From Todiramphus chloris collaris (taxonomy: Eukaryota; Chordata; Aves; Coraciiformes; Alcedinidae): 64,000 bases of DNA. Below are positions 33,791 to 47,068 of the stretch, one piece after another (position 1 is the stretch's first letter; every line of letters begins with the position of its first letter). The position numbers and the translations under genes are program-made. The stretch spans positions 192,350 through 256,349 of the forward strand of contig JANVCC010000121.1 in assembly GCA_025345505.1 (NCBI GenBank), read 5' to 3'. Under the pieces are notes generated by a model that saw only the letters and a program-made list of their open reading frames with translations, was not told the DNA's origin and made no database searches.

Positions 33791-36700
33791 GTTGCACTAG
33801 CTGTATCTTGTGAAGACTCCTCTCAAGGATATGTAGTAGTGATAGGCACCAGTGACTTGGTGAGGGGACAGCTTCAGTCTTTTGCCTTATGACATCATTT
33901 TGAAGACATCCTGATGCTGATGTCAGCAGCAAGGAAAGCAGCTGATTCTATGGTCTTGGTACCTTAGATTTAACACCGGGGCAAGGTTTTGAAGACTAAC
34001 TAAAGCATCTGCCTGGATTATCTTACATCCCTTCTATGTACTGTTATCTGCATATTTTGAGTCTTGGACATCGAGCGTACCACAGGTCACTGGAGAACAT
34101 CTTCTTTGTGTCTGTGCCTGTGACCCTCTGGGTTCAGCTGCTACATAAACATCAATATATTTAAGATGCCACTTAGTACAAGTTTTGCACAGTACTGTTG
34201 CTTCAGGCTGCTACAGAAGAATTGTTTTCTTTCCCAGATTTTTGCATATTATAATCCTACTATAATCCTTTTCTTGTATTTTTTCTCCTGCTTGCATGTC
34301 TTTCAATGCAAGACGCGGCCGTTCAGATTGTACATGTCTGTCTGGAGCTCCCCCCCCAGTTAGCTAGCATCTTTAAGGTTCTCACAAAGTCATCAGCTTA
34401 AAGATGGGCAGCTTGTGTGATTCTCCATAGAATTCCTTGCTTTCCATGCAAGCTCCCTTGAACCTACAGTTACCCCCTTGCAGCGTTTTCAACTAGCAGA
34501 GATGCAATGACTTTTCTGAGGAGCATAGAATTGTTTTTTGAAGGAATGTAAGAGGTGCCCTGGGCCAATACCTGTCTGCAAAAGAGTCATGATTTAACCA
34601 AAATGCCTGGGCAGGGCCAGAACTGAAAAAAGACACCGTGCTGCATTAAACTGGGGCGTAGCTGGTCTGGAGATTTGCACCAGAGGGAGGGCACTGTGCT
34701 CGACAGAGGACTGCAGCAGTTTGTGGCACCTGAAAATCCAACCTGCAATGCCTGATGCAGAATACAAACACCGAACATCACCAGGCTTCTTACCCCTGTG
34801 TGATTACTAAATAACAGCTGGTGCCAGAAACCAGTACCCATGTGAAAAGTCCTGTTAGTGCTGAGGAAGGTGAAAGCGCTTTCAGGTAGTTTCTGCTTTG
34901 TCTTGATAAGCAGTGGGTGCCAAATAAGAGAGAAACTGCTGGGGACTAGCTGGCACTAGGGACAGAAACTCATCTGACTGCAGTGTAGATAGAACATCCA
35001 GGCTCATCATCTGGGGCTCCCTTTGTGGTTAACAGAGATCTTCTCAGTGGAATTGAGAGCCCAGTGCAGGTCATCTGAAAAACAAACATTTGAAACGGGT
35101 TAGATTAACCGTGACAAAAAAGTGCCTGTGTCTCTCCACTGAGCAAAGAGGGAGCAGTGTCAAGACAGACATCTGAGTTTTAAAATTCCTACTGTTACAT
35201 GAGGTGAAGTTCCCTGGAGTTCTTCTGAAACATAGTTTTTAATAGTTTTCTGATAATTTAGGTGGAGGAGACCAATTACAAAATGTTATTGCAGAAATGA
35301 GGTGGTATTGTAGTCCATGTAAAATGGTTCTGGCTAGGTTTGTTGGGGAAGAGGAGGGGTTAGGAATGGGGCATATCGGGTGCTCTGTCACGTTGCAGCT
35401 GGAACTGTTGGGTGACTGAGGGGCATGCACATCAGTGCCACGCAGTTAGCGTGAACTGGGCACCCAGCCTGGGGCACCGTGCCATTGACCAGTGCTGTGT
35501 GTCTGTCAGTGAGCTGGGGCTCAGCAGCCCTTTGCCCTTCTGTGGTGATGGGCGAGTGTCTCGGTGACAGCTCTGCTCCTGACAGCTTCCTGTCGGTGTA
35601 GCGTGCCCTTACAGGAAGGGGAGTTTACTACAGGTCTTCCCAGTTCTTCTACAGCCATGCGTGTTAGAAATGTGCTGGACAATGTAACACACCCCAGTTA
35701 TGAGGCTGCTTGCTCATCAAAGCCAAGGGACAACGTAAGGAGCCTGCATAAAAAAAAAGTGAGGCCTGGTGTAGCCATTGAACTTGAACTCTCTTGTGTG
35801 CTGCTATAAATAGAGAAACCTCAGCTGAGGGTTATTGCCTGATCCAGATGTGCCTGTGTGTATGTTTGCAGGTTACCCTGACTTTAAATCCTGTCTGTCT
35901 CTCCTGTAGAAGCTGAAAAGTGCTTCCTTTCGTTTCTAAAGTAGACAGTTTCTGGTCAGTCAAGAAGCAACAAGTGTGATCGTGGCATGTAGCATCTCTG
36001 GGAAGGATGCTACCGTAAGTGTTTCCTTCTTAAGTGTTCTGCTTCCTGATACTTGTGATTTCTAAGAGACAGGATATTGGGAAACGAGCGCTCCCCACCG
36101 CCACGGCTTCGGAGAATTAGTGTCATGGATATTTCGTGCTTGTATAAGCTTATCACCTTGCTGCATTTACCTGGGGTGTTCAATACTAGTGACAGCACAG
36201 AGGCAATATTACCCTTGTCTGGAAGGGTGGAGATCTCTGTCCTGCAAGTGATGGAGTTGAGGATGAGCTCAGATGGATGCCCGGAGCACCCATTTGTGAC
36301 CATAGCTCCCTCCCAGAAGTTGTTTGCACAACTAAGTCATAATTTTCTTTCTTATTCATTAATCAAAAACCCAGATAAAGTGTTGTTTATACCTGTCAGC
36401 CAAAATAAGCCCAGCAGAAACCATAGATCTGGATGTTTTTACTCCACATCTCCATGGAATACAGTACAATGAGAGGCTCTGTGCTCTGTGTTGCCTTCTG
36501 AAGGGAAGACGATGACATTCTTGTCCCCTTACAGTGAGTATAAGCGAATCTTGTAGAATGTTGTTCTCTGTGGGGAACTGTCCTCCAAGCCCACTGATGG
36601 AGCATTAATTAAGAACTCAGGCCACATTCTGAGTTATGTTTCTCTTTTGATGGATTTGATATTTTTCATTCATCTTTCAATTGGACTTGACATCTGTACT

Positions 36701-37622
36701 CAAAAGCCAACGATCCTCTTCTTATTAGTGATCTCACGGAGTAAATGTGTACATGGTGCATTATATGAAAAGAAGCCATTGTATTTGTTTTAAGTAGATG
36801 TACACCCAGCTAAAATTAATGCTTTTGTACTGCTCAGGAGTTTATTGAACACATTTTGTTTGCTAATAGACATATTACATTGCTGATGTATTAAACACTG
36901 TGAGTCACAGTTCCTGAATTTCAGTCAGTGGAAAGTCTCGCTGATGATAATAGTAAAAGTTGGCAATAGATTGGTGTAAAACAGTCGTTGTTCTGTAATA
37001 GAACAAAAGCTTCAATTATAATGATACCACGTGATCCTGTTAAAATTCAGTCATTGCCCTTGAGTTCAGCTCAATTTCAATTACATTGAAATAATTTTAC
37101 TTTAATAGCTACCAAAAGCCGAAAGTGCTTGACTGATTACCTCAGGTTAGAGACATCTGAGCAAGTTTTAAAACCTTGCTCTGTCGTGGTACTCAGGTGA
37201 TTGCTCTTTGGCGTATCTAAAGGAAGTAGAGAATTGTGCCTTTGCTGTTTATTTGTTTCCTTGTTGGCCCATCCTCTTTCACAGCTGCTGAGCTGTCTGT
37301 TCTGCCCTCCTGTCTGCCTTGTTTGGCAGGTAGGAACTCTTGTGGCAGGAACACCTTGTCAATGCAGGCCCCTCTCAAAAACAATCCTCAACTCCCTGCT
37401 GATGTGTCTGGGTCATGATAGAAAGAGTTAAAAATGTAGATAGTCTGACAGTGACCCAGAGCGAGCTCTTCCAGTGACAGAGAAAGAGCTCAGAGTGTTT
37501 GTCAGCCCATGTCTGAATTTTCATATCAGATTTTTTTTACGGCTACTTTGCTAATGATGGCTGTTCTTTGTAGACTGATAAGTAGCCACTCTACCCGCCT
37601 TTGCCTTGCTGTTACAGAGAGT

Positions 37623-37645
37623 ACATAGATACCCTGTATCTATGT
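37623..37645. repeat. Short perfect palindrome, 9-bp arms
   Basis: ACATAGATA, loop CCCTG, TATCTATGT. Of a size that can arise by chance in AT-rich DNA. Confidence 0.8.
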
Positions 37646-40600
37646 ATGTACCAGGAAGTATTTCCTGGCTCTCTGAAAAAGAGAGAAATCTGAGTGCACC
37701 TAAACTCAAGTTGATCCAAAGGTCTGGACCAAGTTGTCAGACTGAGAAAAGGAAGTTTATCCCAATTTATGTCAATTGCCTTCTGTGGCAGAAGGAAGAG
37801 TCCCTTAGCAGAACTGTGGGTTTACCTTGGTGTATCTGCGTTACCGATAGGCATCAGCTGGAGGTCTGCAAAATCATACGCAGTGAAATAATTTTCAGTA
37901 GAGTAAACACTGTTCTCGGGAGCTCAGGATTTAATGGTGAATCAAGATGAATGGGAGAAACAGTGACGAGTTTTACAGACAGTGTTTTAATTCGAGCGAA
38001 AGTCTGCTCTTTGACTTTCACATGCGGGTACCAAAGCACGGGTTTTGTCAGCAAGTCCTATGCGCATGTATTCCAATCTCAACAGAAACATCAGTAAAGC
38101 AGAAACTGGAGCCAGCTTTTTAAAGGAGCACTTAGAGGTTAATTCTTGCTGCTAGCAGGTGTCTTAAATTAATAAATATTCCTAAGCACACACAGAATGA
38201 ATGAATTGCACTGTGTCCTCACAGCAATTTTGAAACATTACGCTTTTCCCAGGGCACCACTGTAGTTTAGGCTGTAGCACTAATGCTTTGTGATTTAAAT
38301 TCTACTGCACAAACTAACAGTGATAAACCACTTAAGAATGGAGTCAGTAAAGCTTGTACAGGACGTTACTTCTTGCTCAAAAGTATGTAATCACATGAAT
38401 GTCCTGTAGGTGTGGGGCTTCTAGATATGTGTCCCATAGGTAAACTGATAATTTTACCTTTCTTTTGCAATTTTTAACTGCTTTAAAAGTCCTCCACGGA
38501 TTCAGGAAAATTTTTAACAAAAATGTCTGCAGTGTTTTTTAACCTGCGTGGGAAGAGTGATCCTTGCCAAAGAAGTTAGGTTGTTCTTCATGTCAAGTTT
38601 TCAAATGAAAAAAGGGAGACTGCTGGGTTTCAGGTTGTGAATCTGTGACGGACTAGTCTTGGATGACTGGATGATTGCAGCACTGTGATATATACTGCCA
38701 GTTCTTATGCGTAAATCCTGCTGGACAACGTGCTTGGCTACAGGTGCCTAGAGGATACAACTGCAAGAAGGCAGCTGATGTGTTTCGAATGCTGTGCCTT
38801 GAATATTTCTCCACTTGAAGGAGATGTAAGATGGAGGACCCTGTTAGGGAGCATGTGGTATGATTCCCAATCCACTTCTTATACCACATAGCAAAAGAAA
38901 ATTGTATGCGGTTCTTATTGGAGGAGCTTTTCAGCATAACTCCCACAGCTTCACCTCACATAACCCACCAGTGAACTGCAGGGATGCAGCTCCATTATTC
39001 TTTAATTTCTCTCTTTTTTTTTTACTCTTCGAGAAACTTCAGTGAATCTAATACTTGTGTGGGTGTTGTAAAGGTCATGTTGCTCTACAATAAAAGCTTG
39101 GGTAAATTCTCATTTCTGAGCTGTAAGAGCACAGCAGTAAGAAAGTAATAGGGGGAGAGAATTATTCTACACTGCAATCCTGCAACAGAGCACTGGGGAA
39201 AGGTTAGGAACTCTTTGCACACATAGATATTTGGCTGACTGTTTTAAATGGGTTTCCTTTACTAACTTTGCAAGTAGAAGCTTGGGGAGCCTGTAGTGCC
39301 GTTCCACCACTGGAGTACCAGCAGTGCTGATGCATCTTTGCATCTTTAAAAGACTGAATGATGCGGAATAAGCTGTGATGGCATTGCAAATCATAGAGAT
39401 AGTCCAGACTGACAGCCCTAATCTCCATCTCTTTCTGCTGATGAGGTATGGATATTGTGCTTAGGCAAGCAGCACGTGAGGCTTACTGAGTGGGCGGAGA
39501 GAAACAGCATAAGATGTTCTTCAAATAGGAAAAATAGCAGTGCCATTAATCAGGAGAACAGCAGGCAAGACTGGTACAAGCTCCCCAGAGAGCTCTGCAG
39601 GCGTGGTGTGAGAGGGAAGGGACTTCATTTCTGTCTCAATCAAAGACTGAGAAGAAAAAGTAGCTGCTGTGAAAACAGTACACCCAGGGCCTCGCAGACA
39701 AGGTCACTTGTGCTTTCCTCCCGCACAGCCAGAGACACAAGAAAGGAGTCTGCAGCTCTCTTGCCCACCCCTGCCCCTCAACTCACCTGCTCAAAGATGC
39801 CCTCAGCTCAAAGCTGGTTCTCAGTAAAGACCTTTTGAAATATAAGCCATAATTATCTGCAGCTCTGCTGGCTTCATTGTGAGTCTGCCATAAAATATTG
39901 TGGGTGTGAAATTGTAGTGATTTACTGAGTCTTGGACAGCAGGAGAGCACTGGCTTTGGGAGCTTTCTCTTGATGTTGGATTTTGGCTGTGTTTATGAAT
40001 GACTGAGGTAGCTTGTTTTGCAAGGCTGACAGAACAGTGTCCCTTGTTACTGTTAGTTGTAGCGTCCTTTCCTAGTGGTCTTACGGATGGCCAGTCTGTG
40101 CCAGATGTTTTGGATCTGTCCCACTACATCAGTCTTCCCAATTCATTTATCTGCTCCCTTCAGACAAAGGATAGGGCCCATCTTTATGCTACAGGGCAGC
40201 CCTGGAAGGGAACAAAGCTGAAAGCATCTGAAACCTGAAAAAATGATGTTTCAAGTTAGAGGTGATAGGATTTTTTATGAGAATTTTGGAAAGTATTCTG
40301 TTTGAAAAATGTCGTGAGCATCTCGGTTAACTGATGTTCCAAATGTATGTTTTAATTTGGAGCCAAAATAAGAGCCAGAGTTTCACTACGTCAGTTAATT
40401 ATCCTCAATATTCCATTGTCCTGGTCAACTCATGAGATAAAAAGAAACTCCCATGCTGGCCTTGTTTTTCAGAGGTAATCACAACCCCATTGAGTCCAAT
40501 TAAATCCCCATTCCTAATGATGACATTACAGTGATGATTCCTTCAGATGGCTCCTGTGCTTTACAATGGGAAGCTGAAAGTGCGCGTAGTAGCGTAGGTA

Positions 40601-40674
40601 TTTCCCATGTATTATAGTGCTTTTGCTTACACAAGAAAGAGCAGAGACGTCCTGACATACATGTACAAAGGTTG

Positions 40675-40680
40675 TTTATT
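40675..40680 (-). terminator. Poly(A) signal downstream of the MIR122 hairpin
   Basis: AATAAA on the - strand, about 62 nt past the hairpin, followed on that strand by a GT-containing stretch (ctttgtacatgtatgtc). It is well placed to be the 3' end signal of pri-miR-122, which in mammals ends close to the hairpin. A function here is inference. Confidence 0.5.
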
Positions 40681-40741
40681 CCTCAGCAGAGCGGGAAACG
40701 TACTGCCATAGTTCACATACGTTTCTGAATTGATGTCTTGT

Positions 40742-40824
40742 CTACCCGTAGCTATTTAGTGTGATAATGGCGTTTGATAGATTGGACACAAACACCATTG
40801 TCACACTCCACAGCTCTGGTAGTA
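40742..40824 (-). ncRNA. MIR122: MIR122 precursor hairpin (miR-122)
   Basis: Read on the - strand, the 5' arm carries TGGAGTGTGACAATGGTGTT plus TG (40810-40789), the complete mature miR-122-5p, and the 3' arm carries AACGCCATTATCACACTAAA plus TA (40774-40753), the miR-122-3p. The loop is tgtccaatctatca. The lower stem pairs CUACC-AG with CGGGUAG. Compared with the human hairpin as I recall it, one G-C pair has become C-G, so pairing is kept by paired changes, with one A-G mismatch. miR-122 is the dominant liver microRNA, acting in lipid metabolism and hepatocyte identity. Its place 3' of ALPK2 and on the opposite strand matches the human locus. It is transcribed as an intergenic pri-miRNA whose promoter should lie at higher coordinates here. 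Confidence 0.98.
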
Positions 40825-42888
40825 GATCATGGAAGAAGTAACATACACGCCTTACAGACTTCAGCATGGGGGCTTCAAAGATCTGCAAAACACAGAGAAA
40901 AGACCACGTTTATGCATATTTGCATGTGAATACATCAGGATTCTCAGCAAGGAAGTGGGAGACAGGATTTGGAATTTCTTTGAGGTGAAAACGTTGTCTC
41001 TACTAGCTGTGGTAATCTGAAAGCCAAGTGGCGTTAAGCGTGCCCTTACAAAGGAGATGGACAGGTACCAGAGAATGAATCATTCTCTGCATCTTTCTCT
41101 AACCGATGGAGACAGCTCAGAATAAGCACCAGATGTCTTTAGAGCTATGTTAGAGCTGAGGAATTGTGGTGTTAAAGATTGTATTTGTCTTCCGTATGCT
41201 TCTTTCTACCAGCATTTTAGAGCTAACCCACTGACGAGACGGCAAGTTGGTCTGTGATCCTAGTTCTGCTCTTCCCCTGTTCTATTCAGTGCAAGTTCTT
41301 CTCTGACACACCAGCACCTGTGTCACAGGGAATTGAGCAGTGTAACTAACGTACACCTGACTCTGGTGTTTCACTTCTCCGCAGGACAGGTTTTTTGGTG
41401 TAATAGGACAGTGTGTTTCTGTGCTTTTTAGCCTGTGAATCTAATAACGTTTCTGCACATTCTCAGTAAGTATTAAAAGATCATGTAAAAGATTCTGTTC
41501 GTTAGGAGTGGACTAAGAGCACACAAACAGTAACTGAGGGTCACGGTGCTTTATAAAGCCGTGGAAATTCAGTGGTGTGTCATCGTAACATCTGATTACT
41601 GCAGAGAAGACAGAGAAAGAGGAGCACAAGGAAGGGAGGAGGTTAGAAACCAGAGCTTTGGTGCACAGTAGTAGCTTTTGGATCTTACTCTTCCACGTGT
41701 CCACTTTTTCCTCAGTGGCAACTAGCGTGATCATCTGTGTAAGATCGCGCTAGATATTAACTGGAAGAATGCTGATCTGTGCAGATAGACTGTAGTTTTG
41801 TGAAAGTGCAAGCCAGCTGGTGAATGTTCATTAATAGGAGTAACAAAATAATACTGGTAACTAAGTGATGACTGTAATGAAGTGTGCTAACTTAACAAAA
41901 GGTGGAAAAAAATAAAAGAGACAGACCGCAGGGCGGAATTCCTTTATTCCCCTGGAAGTGGTAAAAGTCTTTCCAGGAGAGCTGAATAATTAAATATTAA
42001 TGTTTCATTCTGTGTGAATTTGAGTAGATTTTGTATGTGCTGAGTACCACAATATTTCCTGTAGCTACTGAAAACATGAACTTTCTGACTCAGAAAAGAG
42101 TGCTGTATGGACTGGTCAGAAGCACCGTGGGAGGGGACACAGTTGTCCTTTGTACCAAGACATGAGGATGGAATGTCTTTCTATAATGCTTTTAAACTAT
42201 CTGTCTCATTGGTTTTTTAAGCTCAGTTAATGAATTCCCGTTTTTATGTACCTGGGAGCATTTGCTACCCATACTTAATAAAACCAGACTCTCTAGTATA
42301 GTCTTCTGGATCTGGCTGCATTTTAGCAAAAGGCTGTTAGGCAAGTGAAAGCATTCTGAAGGCAGACTCTCAGATCCTCTGAGAACTCCTCTGGTGTGCT
42401 TAGCCTTTCCATCAATCCCACTTTTTACCTTTCCTAATTCCCTGCCCTGGTGATGCATCACTCCCACACATTAACAGCCTCGACGCCTCAGCTTTATTTC
42501 CAGTCCGCTGTCAGCATTCCCATCATGCATTCCAGCTGAGAAATGAGAGAGCCACAAACCTGTATCATCAGCTGTTTGTGAAACCTAAATGTTCAGACTG
42601 TGAGTTCTGAATGTGGCACAGCTATGGAGTAAAATCACACTTCTGTGCTTGTCGAGACCAAGCAGTCACCGCTTTAAATATCAGCTTTTGTATGGAGAAG
42701 CCCTCACCAGATTGAATCGGGGCATGCTGCAGTTTGTGGGAGGAGCAGCTCTGTGTGCCCCAAAATAAGAGGTTGTGTAGGGGCAACTACCACCAGGTCT
42801 GCTGAAGCCCTGGAGCCTGCGGGGAGCAGAATGTGGCTCTCTGAGGGAAATGAGTTGTGCGTTTGAAGGCACACGTAGAACTGTCAGG

Positions 42889-42910
42889 CAGATCTGCAGA
42901 TCTGCAGATC
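42889..42910. repeat. Tandem cagatctg repeat, 2.75 copies
   Basis: An 8-bp unit repeated perfectly; each unit is palindromic apart from the outer bases and contains AGATCT. Confidence 0.9.
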
Positions 42911-45779
42911 AGGCCACTGCACAATCACATCCTTTGCATCAAGTGGCACTGCGACTTTTGAATCCATGATGAGAAATACACAGTCACACCCAGAACACCC
43001 TCTGTCTAGTCAGGATGCAGCTTGCAGTTGGAGACCTGAGGTCCACGGGGATACTTGTCGTAAGTGTGCCTATGCTTTAGCTGGCAATGATGAGATCTGA
43101 GTGCCAAATGAACATAACCACTTTACATTGCTTTCTAATTCACCACAATGTTAGTGTTTATTCCTTTACCTCTCCTCATAGATATTTTACTCAGCAAAGA
43201 AGAAAGGTTAGGCAAGATCTTACTCTAATTCAGCTCTCTGAGGAGAAGCCTGACAATTGCTGGCAGATACAGAGCAAAGAGCAGCAAAGCCCTGGCAGAA
43301 GTGCCTTTAGACTCTACTGTGAAATGTATATGACAGTCGATAGCTGGGCAAATGATGCATCTGCAAACAGGCAGTTTTATAGTTCCACAACTACATGGAA
43401 GCTTCCAGTAATTCAACAGGAATGTTTCCAATACAAAAGGTAATGAAATAAAGAGACATGCACAGTAGTATGAAGAAGAAAACCCCAAACAATCGGAAAG
43501 TTACAGGTCACTACAGGAAGAAAGCAAAGTATAAACATCAGAGAAAAAAAAATTTAAATCCCCTTTTTGCTTCCCTTCTGCTAGACATTTGTATAAAGAA
43601 TATTATAGGAATGTTCCAGTTGAGAAGATCACTGTGAAGAACGAGAGGGTTTGTCAAGAAGTGTCTTGATGGATGAGAGAACCTGACCTTTTTGTGTATC
43701 CAGACTTGGAAGCGTTCCTGTAACCCTGGTGAAGTCTAGTCACACTGTCAGCTTCCTGGCCACCCCTTTTTTGTCTTAAACAATAAACAGTTAGGGTGGC
43801 TTGCCCACTGACATTAATAAAAGCCTAATTTCTTGAAAAGTGCATGCAGAGATCAGTACGTACAAGACATTAAATCCCAGTAAGTTACACAGACAGGCCA
43901 CAGGCATTTGTGGATATTTTGCTACGATGAAGTGCTTACTATTCTGAAATCGTGTGCGCTATTTTATTGTTTTTTAATATATTTCAGCATTTCCTTTTCC
44001 TCACATGAATCAAGCACAGGAAGGCACTTACCATCCAAAACCACCGCCAAATGATCCCGTGGTGAGTCATTAGGGCTTGGCAGAACTGAGATTCTCCTGT
44101 GACATTTTGCTGAATATCACTGTATGTGGATCTCTGGAGGTCTTGGTTTTCTTTCGTGAGTTCCCAGCAGTGGTCAGCTGTTGAAAGCCTCTGTTTCCAG
44201 TGGACACCTTTCCCTCGCCCTTTATGGGGTCCTGAGATTTTAAAGTAAACAACTCATTCTCTTTCTGATAAGTCATATTAAAATATTGATCTGGGGGAGG
44301 GACATGGCCCTCACTGCACAGTCACCTTTAGTCAGACTAAGGAATGGAAAAAAAGCTCTGAAATCTCAATTTTCTCTCTCGTCAGAGAGAGCATACATGG
44401 GTAGGGAAAAATGCCAAAGATAGGGCTTTTTCACCTGCCCGTTTTGCTTAGCCCTGAAATGAATAGTGCTTACTCTGTCTTTGTATTAATTGCTTACTTC
44501 TTCCAGTGAGAACAATTTCATCACATCAGTGAGAGTGATTTCAGATCACAGTGCTAATCTTACTGTTCACTGTTGGGTCTTACCAATCTTCTTTTCCTGT
44601 TTAGATTTTGATGTACTATCTTTTCTGCACGTGAATTTTCAGAACTCTTTGTCACATTTTTAATGGCTTTTACTTTATAACACCCCTTTGAGATAGGGAA
44701 GAAAGTCTGATAGTTGAGCCTATCTGAACAGCAATGGCAAGATGAGTAATTACACACAGGTTTCAGGACCTCATCCAGATAATCAACAACTAGACCATTG
44801 TATAAATCCCCAAATTTAGGGCTAGTATGGGTGTTAAACCTGAGAGTTCTGTAAACAGAAACTAAAGTCACACCTTCAGTGCAATAACCTTCCTGATACT
44901 TAACTAATTTGTATTTAATTGCTTACTTCCATTATCATGCTTCTACTCCAGTCTTAAGTGATAGGCATTTTTTTCTTTTTAAAGCAAAGTTTTCAATCTA
45001 ATACTTCGCAAAAGTGAGGAACAAGGTCACTTTACTGCTTCTAGCTGCATGTGTCCATCCAGCAGCAGAGAGCCACTGCAAAATCAAATCTGGAAAAAAT
45101 TCTGTGTTTTGCACTGTCCTTGCTTTCCAGCCTCAGTATTACTAGAGTTTCAACAGAAGACAGATGCAGCTTCTATCCTTGTTAACGTGCCTTTCCTCAC
45201 AGCGGTCAAGGCAAGATTGTCCTGTTTAGGACACGATATATGAGCTCTAAGAGTCAGAGCTCTCCTTTTGAGGGAAGGGTCCTGCACATAATGGATTCAA
45301 ACACAAAATACAGCACCGTGTAATGGGGAAAACCCTGAACTACAAAGCTGCTGGAACACCCTCATCTCTACCAGTTTATGGCATGTCTTTTCTCCTACAG
45401 GCTGTTGCGTATTTGGACTGCAAATTTGTCATGGCAAGAACTATCTCCTACTGTTTCCTAAAATGCTGTTTTCCAATCACAGTGTAGCTCCAGTCTCAGA
45501 TACACCAGGAATACAAATAATAATGTCAGCAGTCGTGAATAAAAGTAGGGGGTGAACTGTACTTTCTGTGCAATAGTGATGCTGTATTTATAGGTTGTTA
45601 GCAGGCTTATTGCTACATATACTGTTCAAGAATAGTTTGTTCCTCTTATGAAAAAATTCCAGAATTTATAATTCTCAGGGATTTAATGACACATTTTTAG
45701 AACCTTTGTTGTAAATCAGTGCGGGTTGCCTAATGTAGATGATCCATCTGCTTCACTGTACCCTTTTCCAGTTTTGTTA

Positions 45780-45835
45780 AACACTTTAATTAGCACAAAG
45801 CACAAATTCATAATGCTAACAGGTGACCTTTAGTA
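45780..45835 (-). promoter_or_regulatory. Candidate MIR122 promoter or enhancer cluster (speculative)
   Basis: On the - strand this stretch contains ctaaaggtcacctg (an AGGTCA nuclear-receptor half site), tgctaattaaagtg and gtgtttaacaaaac (FOX/HNF1-like). It lies about 5 kb upstream of the hairpin, near the distance I recall for the human liver promoter controlled by HNF4A, FOXA and HNF1. Half sites are common by chance. Confidence 0.2.
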
Positions 45836-47009
45836 GGGAAGCAGAGGATGGAATGAGACAGGAAAAGAGCACATGTCTGTATTTTAGCTTTTGCATTCTG
45901 TGCTGTATGACAGGGTACTGGAGGAATGGAATGAGATTTAGAGTCTTGTGACAACATAATCCTAGTCACTTGCTCTTGGGTTAAAAGCTCCAGTTGTCTG
46001 CGCTACCCTACTTCAGGTGCGGTACGAGAAGGAAGACCATGGCTACGAGCTGTGATTGTTACTACCAATAGATTTCCTGTAATACTGGGAAAAACATAGC
46101 CCCGGATACAGCTGTTCTCTTTATTTGGAGTCCCAGTGGCTCGTAGGACTTTTTGATGGTGCTCTCACCTTTGCATTACCTTCTGCCCCTGATCCATTCA
46201 GAAAACCCTCCTGAAGCAGGGACTGCTTTTTCATTGTTGTTGGTACTGCTTTGTTGTTTGGCAAAAAGTCTCTCATTTGGGTCTTGTACATGCACACAGT
46301 ACAAAGATGATAGAATTACTAGTAGGAGTAGTAGTATTAGTTCATAGTCTGCTCATAATAGTAGAAAAAGGGTTGAGTAAAATATTTATTTTAAAATTAC
46401 CTGTACAATTAGACCAGAATCCTGTGCACAAACTCCATATGCCATTCTGAAAATATGGATGTGCATTTAAATCTACAGAATCTGGCATTTTGCTTAATCA
46501 TAAAAAGAGAGCAAAAGACCTCAAAAAAAAAAAATAATCCAAAATGCCACATATTGTCCAAAAACAGCACAGAAAGACTACAACGTGCTGCTTATCATCA
46601 CAGAGGAAACACCGCTTACTTGGGGTATTTCTGGGCTTGCGTTTCTGGGAAACAAAAAAGCTGTTTTCCTCAAAATGGTGATCTGCAATTGTAAGTGAAG
46701 TGCTGCCCACTATGCATGGAGCCGCTGGTGGGAATCTGAAACAGCATTGCAACATTCATTACTATTGCAGATGGCTTTGGGTCCAATTCTTTGGAATTAA
46801 ATGCCAAGTTATTTGGCAATTGCTGAAAAAAAAGAAGGAACTAGTTTGTTTAAATGTTCCTAAAGGCGACACAAGGACGAATAATGCAATACACATTGCA
46901 CATTCATCTGTGGGCCAAATTCTTCCCTTGAAAATATGTAGATGACCCCAAGCAAAATGGTCTCACTTTGAAGTTCAATCTAACTTTGAAGTTGACACTG
47001 TTCGGAGCA

Positions 47010-47068
47010 GAGGACCGAGTCCTGTGACCTCCAAAGGTACCTTCCAACCTAAATGATTCTGTGATTCC
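47010..47068 (+). repeat. CR1 LINE extreme 3' end
   Basis: About 60 bp carrying the CR1 end 'ggtaccttccaacctaaatg' and 'attctgtgattc'; the rest is truncated. Confidence 0.85.

Larger units (their letters stand above)
33791..40741 (+). other. ALPK2 3' UTR and intergenic DNA before MIR122
   Basis: The UTR end is not clear. The first ATTAAA after the stop is at 34644-34649; canonical AATAAA occurs at 38171 and 39089. No protein gene is recognisable. A 9-bp-arm palindrome lies at 37623-37645. Confidence 0.6.
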
